A DNA stretch of 64,000 nt from Primula veris (taxonomy: Eukaryota > Streptophyta > Magnoliopsida > Ericales > Primulaceae): contig OY821747.1 of the NCBI GenBank assembly GCA_963682055.1, positions 21,264,126-21,328,125 on the forward strand, written 5' to 3'. A program made the translations under genes and the position numbers. Shown piece by piece: positions 57,700 to 64,000 of the stretch. How positions within the stretch are numbered: position 1 is the first letter of the stretch; the number at the start of each line of letters is the position of its first letter. The notes under the pieces were generated by a model, which was not told the origin of the DNA, did not search any database, and saw only the letters and a program-made list of their open reading frames with translations.

Positions 57700-60600
57700 T
57701 TCAAGTAGTTGCTACCACATTCTTTAAATCATTTAAAGTTACCTTATCATTTCGCCTGTCGTCGAATGATAAATGATTTAGATGCTAAGACATGATTGTC
57801 ATACTATCATTCGCCTGTCGTCGATTGATCAAAGAATTTTGATATTGTGGCATTGACCGGATAAGATATTTCTGGGGTCAAAAGACGATGCTTGATTTAT
57901 AATCGCATCGCATTTGGATTCTCTTTGAGGATATATTCCGTGATTAATCCGAAATTCATGCCACTAATGCTCACTTTGAAAGACTAGTATGTGTAAAGAT
58001 CACGAAATGAACTCGTAGAATTCTTGTAAAGAATTGAAGGAGTTATTGTGGACTTATCCAACCATAAGACGGACCATAAATATAAATCGTTATGGTTGAT
58101 ACATCGACAATGTGGTCACATTTTACTGTTGTCCACATAAAAACAGCATTTTCCAAACTTTTAGCCTTATCATTAATTTGATGGCTCATGATCCGGATTA
58201 TCCTGAAAAGTCTAGTCGACTTGATAATTCTGAAGAGTACAAATCGCAATTTCGATTTGAATTACTTGAGTTTGGAAATTGAAATTGAACATCCTGTCGA
58301 TTATGTTCAGACCCAAATGAACTCACGGAAAGTTTGATGATGCGACTGCAAATGATTGCATGCATTTCTTGCTCTTGCGCACCAAGATTTATATTTTCGT
58401 GTGTAGTTATGCTATTTTGCTGCATTGGTCCATCATGAGGCCCATAGACACTCAAACACCATATGCGTACCAGCTGGTTACTGATTATGATCCAGAAGTC
58501 TCATATTAACGCATGTTTAGAGTGATTAATTAATATTTTGATTGAGCCGCTATAGCATTCAAAATATGGACCTCTGAAGGGGACATAAGTCGATTATGAA
58601 TCTCCTGCCTATCATTTGATAGAGTAACCTTGGCAAGCGATCTCTTTACCGCATGATATGCGAAAATGACATCGCTAAGACTGTTCTCCCCGTCATTAGG
58701 GGGAGATTTGCATATTACCATTGATAAGGAACGACGTGAAATAACGTGGCATAACCCACTCAGTCTTAGCTTAATCCCAAAAACTGCACTTAGTGATAAG
58801 TAAGTGCATAGACTCCATCAAGTCTAACTAAATGCCAAACGCATTTAATGACTTTATGAGATGTCACGAGATCATTTATACCTGCTACAAAATGCTTGCA
58901 AGGATAGATGTCCCTATCTGACGCCGTGTTCCTGTAGTAACATGTTGTTTTGGCCGAACCCGCCAAGCAAATGACGCTGCCGTCGGCCGTCAGTCTGTCG
59001 TCCTTCCTAAGATATGAGGAAGTTGACCGGTTCTTAATTCGTTTAGCCCCAGAGGTGGTTAACTGAAACTCGTTTGTCGCACGAGATTATAAAGGAGGAA
59101 GGAGATGTGTGATTTCCTCCTCATCCTAAGAATCTCGAAATATCTGTCGATCATGATATCTTAGACAATATTGAAGCGAAACGAGACTGTCATTGATTAC
59201 TTGTTCATATATTCAGTGACGACTAATAATATGAGCAAATTATGACAGAGAACCATGTACCGTTGCCTGAAGTCAACGGAAAATAGACTGTACTAATGGA
59301 AATTTGCAATCCAAGTAGACTCCTTAGCGAAAGTGTGTTCGTACCTGTAGCTCCAACACCACCAATGTTAAACGAGTTCGTTTATTTGGTTATTCGTAAG
59401 GAAGAGTGATGAGAATAATGAGATTGTAGAATGCTCTCCTAGTAGCGCAAGGCTTCTCTCACACCTTAGAATTGATTACGATATGGTTGATTTCCTCATA
59501 ATGGACGTTATAACGGTCCCCTACTTTATCAGTTTAGTAGTTTCCCAAAACTGATTATGCAGCATGTGATTGTGGTCACTGTTTTATCTCTTTGAGAATT
59601 TAAACAAAGAGATATAGATGAAGGTCCCTGTGTGACTTCATAATGCTTGAATCAAGTAGTTCCTGACCACGGAACACGATCTCAATTAAATGAGATGTTC
59701 ACTATATAGATTAATCTAATTCGAGCGGATGTGGTATACCCGCCTAAGTGAGTACTTGATTAGCATGGGATACTTGAACAAGTATTATGCCATTGCGTGT
59801 TTTATTACGCGATCCATTTTTGGATTTGCCTTCGAGATGAAGAATCTTGGGAAGAAACGGTAGCGACTCGGCCTGATGATCGAGTCCCGTAAAGATTGAA
59901 TCTAAGTCCATGATTCAGACTACACCTACAAGGTGTTATGACGTTGTAGCCATCATGACACTAAGTCATCAGATTCTGCCATGATCGTTCGATCACTAGA
60001 CATTGATATAGACCCAGTCCGTCCCTGATGTGCCCATGATGTTCATATCTAAGTACAATAAGCGCCTTATTGTACTTGGTCTAATGTGCTAGGACGAACA
60101 TCTCATCTGCTGTGAATGGTATAGCTCGACACAACATTGCGCTAACACGCTGCCATCGAAATGGCATAAAAGACATTTTCCCATTACCTTAAGCTAATTA
60201 TGGATGAGGGCTTGTCTTATCCCATTTTGCGTCATCAAGTGTACCTACCCCCTTCGGTACTCGAATTAACGCAACCCTTTTTCGGTTATACCGATGCTGG
60301 TTACTTATCAGACCCGCATAAGGGATATTCCTAACATGGTAAGTCTTTGCCATTAGGAATAAGGCAATATCTTGGAAGTCTTGGAATGACCCCAAACGAA
60401 TCACTCTGATCTCGTGCTCTATGAGACGACTAGAGAGTGTATATGGCTTCGAGCTAGTAGTAGTCATATTTGAATTACATATGCTCTGTCTCACGATCCA
60501 GATAAAACACTTGTCATAGAAGACAACTTGTTGTTATCGATCAAGAGAGACATGACTACATTATGCTATTTAGCATTATCGTCGAAATAAATCTTCACAT
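57700..60600 (+). pseudogene. Copia integrase and reverse transcriptase remnants
   Basis: Scattered plus-strand matches follow copia order. Around 58078-58330 are ATGTGGTCACATTTT (STMWSH), AFSKLLAL and IEHPVDYVQTQ of the integrase core. Near 59810-59855 are FITRSIFGFAFEMKNLGK and nearby RT pieces. At 59985-60025 is IVRSLDIDIDPVRP-type sequence. Near 60285-60330 is GYTDAGYLSDPHKG of the RNase H. Stops and frameshifts occur every few dozen codons, so nothing functional remains. Recognition rests on these short blocks in the expected order. Confidence 0.75.
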
Positions 60601-60610
60601 ATGAAGTTTA

Positions 60611-60855
60611 AGAGCATCATGTCGAATGCTCGTTTTATTCCACGTTATATTTTTTTGCATACAGTCGTGTGCAAGTAAATGAGGCATCCAGTCGAATGCT
60701 CGTACTCTTTCTTGGAATATGAAATCTTTGCACTCAGTCGTGTGCAAGTGAGGGGGAGCATCCAGGTGAATGCTTATTGCACTAATTACTACTTAGTCGA
60801 AATTCTCGCACTCTGTCGTGTGCAAGTGAGGGGGAGCATCTAGTCGCATGCTCGT
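60611..60855. repeat. 71-78 bp tandem repeat with polypurine-like core, four units
   Basis: GCATCCAGTCGAATGCTCG recurs at about 60612, 60683, 60758 and 60836. Two units carry GTGCAAGTGAGGGGGAGCAT, a polypurine-tract-like run, upstream of the real one at 61351. Confidence 0.85.
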
Positions 60856-60856
60856 G

Positions 60857-61285
60857 TACTCTTTTTGTCTTTAGACCAAGGTTTTTTCCCACTGGGTTTT
60901 CCTTGGAAATGTTTTTAGCGAGACACGTTCCCATCATATCTCACTTAAGATTGCCGAAATTAGGGGTAGTATCCTGTTGTATACTTCTTACCACTGTGTA
61001 CTCTTTTGTCCTTCGACTAGAGGTTTTTCCCACTGGGTTTACTCTAGCAAGGTTTTGATGAGGCACCTGTTTTGTGGTTGATTCCTACTACTACCACTGT
61101 TGCACTCTTTTTTCCTTCGATCAAAGATTTTCCCATTGAGTTTGCTCTGGCAAGCTTTTGATGAGGCACACTGTTTTGTGCTTAGTTAATTACATGGAAT
61201 TTTGGCCTATATCATTCGGCTACACAGTTTCTCCTAGGTACCGGTTTTGTCCCACACTGAGTTTTTCGGTCCTAAGGTTTTTATG
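60857..61285. repeat. About 75-bp repeat, three to four units, in copia 3' region
   Basis: ACTCTTTTTTCCTTCGA, TTTTTCCCACTGGGTTT and AAGGTTTTGATGAGGCAC recur in order at about 60857, 60998 and 61100, with a worn copy near 61228. This motif set is typical of the 3' end of some plant copia elements. Confidence 0.8.
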
Positions 61286-61360
61286 TGTTTAGCCCTGCGA
61301 ATGAACTCGACTCAGATCGACTGCATGAAAACGAAGAATTCAAGACGTCCAAAGGGGGAG

Positions 61361-61575
61361 TGTTGTAGGATATTATTGGACTCTTGGACTTGTACTTTAT
61401 GGGCCCAAGTGGTCTTGTAACCCTACCCCTCTATCTTTATAAAGAGGGTTAATGGTCTTTTATTTCACATTCATTCATATACATTCTGATTAATAAAGAT
61501 CTTGTTGTTGTCTCTCTCTATATTCTCTCTCTATATCTATATATATATATATGTGAGCTATTATGTCACAGAATA
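61361..61575 (+). repeat. 3' LTR of copia element, 215 bp
   Basis: Aligned to 54583-54799 end to end; follows the polypurine tract with no gap. Confidence 0.92.
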
Positions 61576-61580
61576 GGTTT

Positions 61581-61839
61581 GATATACTTTCATCATCTTT
61601 AATAATAAAATGTAAACAACAAATTATGCTTGTGAAAACAAAATTATTATTAGTAATTTAATAGAAATTTCATAACTTATAGAAAAGAAGTTATACATTT
61701 TGGCGAATTTGACAAATGGCTCTTTTCCCCCGTTATTTTTTTTGAATTTCCCCGTGTGTGTGTGTGTGTGTGTGTGTGTGTCATTCATTTTTTTAATTAA
61801 CACTTACATTATATAGTATATGAGACCGGGTCCCCATTT
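61581..61839. repeat. AT-rich DNA with (GT)n microsatellite
   Basis: GT dinucleotide run at about 61755-61784; otherwise no feature. Confidence 0.85.
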
Positions 61840-62876
61840 GAGACACATTATCTCACTCTCTCACATCGCAAAAAGGAAGAGAAAACCCTAGATCTAAATA
61901 CACGCCGCCGCCGCTCAAATCTTCTATTCACAGGTCCCCCTATTTCTTTTTCCTCTCTCCTCCTTATAATTATGTTATGTTAGATTGAAATCATTTATTT
62001 TTGTATCTAATGCTTGAGTTTATGTTGAAGGTATGTGTATTACCAAAATAAGTTTATGTGTATACATCTGTAATTTCTTCAAAATTCACCATTTTAGATT
62101 TGTAGATTGTAAGTTCTTGTAAATCTAAGTTTTTAACTTACCCCAAACTTATAAATATGGAGTTTTGGATCTCAGATGATTAAAAATAAGTTTTGAAACT
62201 ACAATTCATATTGTTGTTATTTGTGATTTCGTCCGCCACTTGAAGTTTGATACACCTTGATGTTTACTCAAACTGAAATCTACTACGTAAAAGCAAGCCA
62301 ACCTTATAAATGTGTTAATTCTTAACTTGTTCAAGTGTCAATTTTCAAAACAAACAAACCCTTTATGCTGTCAAAATTGTCTTAGGTACATATGAAAGTA
62401 AAAAACCCTTTTATTGTTGTTCTGCTTGTTCATAAGCAATAAAATACTAAATATGTTGGTTTATTTATAAGTATATGGGAATAGTACATTCAATTGATGA
62501 TGGTTCTGGTGTGCATGGTTCCATTGCTCTTGGTTCAGGTGGGTGTAGGAGTGGTCGTTAATCTGGCAATCTCAGCCCTAACACACATGGTTGTGAATCT
62601 GCAGCTAAGACTTAGGTTGCTAATTCAATGATATATAAATAAATGTGGCTCCACTGAAAATCCTCGGTAATAAAATCAAAATATGCACATTTGTTTTTTC
62701 TAGATTTTTGCATCGTCTATATTGTCTTTGAACCAATTCATCTTTCTTTTTAATAGGTTTCACCATCAACAACCACGAATATGAACCAGACCTTCAAAAT
62801 TAAAATAATAGAAGATGTGTCAAATTGGTCAAAAGTCATGCACGCATTAGAAGAAAACTATCAGGAAGAATTTAAG
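61840..62876 (+). CDS. Possible first exons of an unidentified plus-strand gene
   Basis: A leader-like block at 61850-61932 (AAACCCTAGATCT, then CGCCGCCGCCGCTC) ends in CAG/GTCCCC, like a plant 5' untranslated exon. An exon at 62757-62876 has an acceptor TTTTAATAG and a donor AAG/GTATCT. It contains an ATG at 62781 opening 32 codons (MNQTFKIKIIEDVSNWSKVM and so on) in phase 0. A further ATG-opened segment at 62475-62541 ends TCAG/GTGGGT and could be an alternative exon. No later exon is convincing before the window ends. Family unknown. The exon-like pattern is real, but the gene model is tentative. Confidence 0.4.
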
Positions 62877-63589
62877 GTATCTCGATATGTTTTGTACTTT
62901 GATACATTAATGCTTATGTATTTGGTTTCATAGTTAAGTATTAGTGCTCATAAAGTTGTGGATATGTTCGATTTCAATTGAGTACCGTACTGTTGTGCAA
63001 TTGGATATAATATGAACTTATATTACTACAGAACAGGTTTTTTATACTTATAATTGTATGTAGCATACTTGGTTTTATACTTTTATTCAGTGATGCGAGG
63101 AGTATTCATAGTTTCAAATTCGGATCATAGCTTTATTGTCTCTTTTAAGTATTATCACCAAAATTTTATGAAACTGTATAACCAATTGACGGAATGAACA
63201 TATACGTACACTTTAGTTCTGGAGAACATTACTAAAATCGTAGCTTAGGAACGTCTCAAGTGGCATTTTTATATTTTCTATGTCTCTTTTGGACATATTT
63301 GAGAGAAAACAACAGCGGCATTCGTCATATGAAGGTTAGGACTAGAAATATGAAAGTTGAAACTCAATTATGTAATGCATGGCTCCAACTCATATTCATT
63401 GGGGTTTTTTTCATTGCAGCAATTAAGCTGAGTTTTTCTTGATCTATTTGGTTTTATGTTTTGTAATTGCATTTAGTTCATTTGTTTAAATTTAAAGTAT
63501 ATGCTATTTTGCTTGATATCTAATCTATAGAAGTACTTTGTTTTGCTAGAAGGGCGAAAAATAGGTTAAGAATTGTTGGAAGAAAGCAT
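62877..63589. other. Intron-like or intergenic DNA
   Basis: AT-rich; the 60-codon ORF at 63260-63442 has no supporting signal. Confidence 0.4.
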
Positions 63590-63825
63590 CTGCAGGGAGA
63601 CGCTACCAAGACTCTAATAATGATCGAAAGAATGAGTCGGTAAGAAGGGATTATACCTTGGAAGTTGTTTGGAACAAGTAGAAGGCGGAATAGAACACTC
63701 CCGAGGCTTTCGACCTATCTAGGAAGAAAGAGTTGGCATGTATAGGCCCTAACGGACTAGAGATTCCATCACGGCTTCTGAGCAAGCCACTCCTTTAGAA
63801 ATGAACAAAAGAAGCCAACCTGCAA
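63590..63825. other. Compositionally distinct block, possibly organelle-derived
   Basis: About 235 bp with balanced base composition and purine-rich words (GGAAGAAAGAGTTGGC, ACTCCCGAGGCTTTCGACC), unlike the AT-rich flanks and without an ORF. The style resembles plant mitochondrial intergenic DNA, but I cannot confirm a match. Confidence 0.25.
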
Positions 63826-64000
63826 GATTTTACCGATTTTTTTTTTTGGTATTTTGTGGCCTATTTTGAGATTACAGATCGAAAGTGAGTCGTAATATTT
63901 TGGTTAACTGATAAAGTCAATACTAATCGTGTTATGCTAAAGTTTTGTTTATATATATATATATATTTTTTTTAATCTGCAATTAACTAGCAACTAAATC

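Larger units (their letters stand above)
54583..61575 (+). mobile_element. Copia retrotransposon, complete ends, decayed inside
   Basis: LTRs at 54583-54799 and 61361-61575 are flanked by the target duplication GGTTT (54578-54582 and 61576-61580). Both LTRs start TGTTGTAGG; the 5' LTR ends CAACA, mirrored to TGTTG, the 3' LTR ends GAATA (two changes). About nine substitutions and one 2-bp gap separate them. Polypurine tract AAAGGGGGAG at 61351-61360. Coding fragments of integrase and reverse transcriptase are visible only in pieces. Confidence 0.93.

Overview
This window is intergenic and genic DNA from a flowering plant, most likely a eudicot. The evidence is AT-rich, TE-dense DNA with spliced genes (GT-AG introns), plant cell-wall gene families (GT61 glycosyltransferase, GDSL esterase, pectate lyase) and plant-type transposons (Tat-lineage Ty3/gypsy, Ty1/copia, Helitron, hAT, CACTA). 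The sequence does not identify the genus. Only one gene reads as complete: a four-exon GT61 glycosyltransferase on the minus strand (47694-51372).

Layout. (1) 1-15922: a very long Ty3/gypsy element of the Tat type. The window starts inside its 5' LTR. It has a tRNA-Asp-like primer site, a broken gag-pol with two RNase H domains and an integrase, then about 9 kb of extra DNA before the 3' LTR. That extra DNA holds two tandem-repeat blocks and a series of minus-strand genes: a spliced gene with a Transposase_28-like segment and a coiled coil, two more partial coiled-coil genes, and five small coiled-coil ORFs, four of them with a TATA box of their own. (2) 15923-16510: first exons of a GDSL esterase gene on the minus strand, cut by the gypsy insertion. 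(3) 17354-20753: decayed minus-strand copia element. (4) 20754-27207: AT-rich DNA with a solo-LTR-like block, degenerate tandem repeats, a hAT-type element with an 8-bp target duplication, and a small Helitron.

(5) 27214-40027: a minus-strand copia element in the arrangement LTR-internal-LTR-internal-LTR with a 6047-bp period. The middle LTR looks like a recombinant of the outer two. The array lies between two small Helitrons in opposite orientation. (6) 40540-47693: low-complexity DNA with several minisatellites, one of which switches orientation to form a palindrome next to a tRNA-like pol III promoter. (7) 47694-51372: the GT61 gene, with a large TE-filled second intron. (8) 52617-53323: pectate lyase pseudogene cut by a CACTA end. 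(9) 54583-61575: a complete but heavily mutated copia insertion with a 5-bp target duplication. (10) 61840-64000: possible first exons of an unidentified plus-strand gene and a compositionally distinct block near the end.

The most unusual part is the antisense gene cluster carried by the Tat-type retrotransposon. The clearest mechanistic record is the LTR chimera in the tandem copia array.
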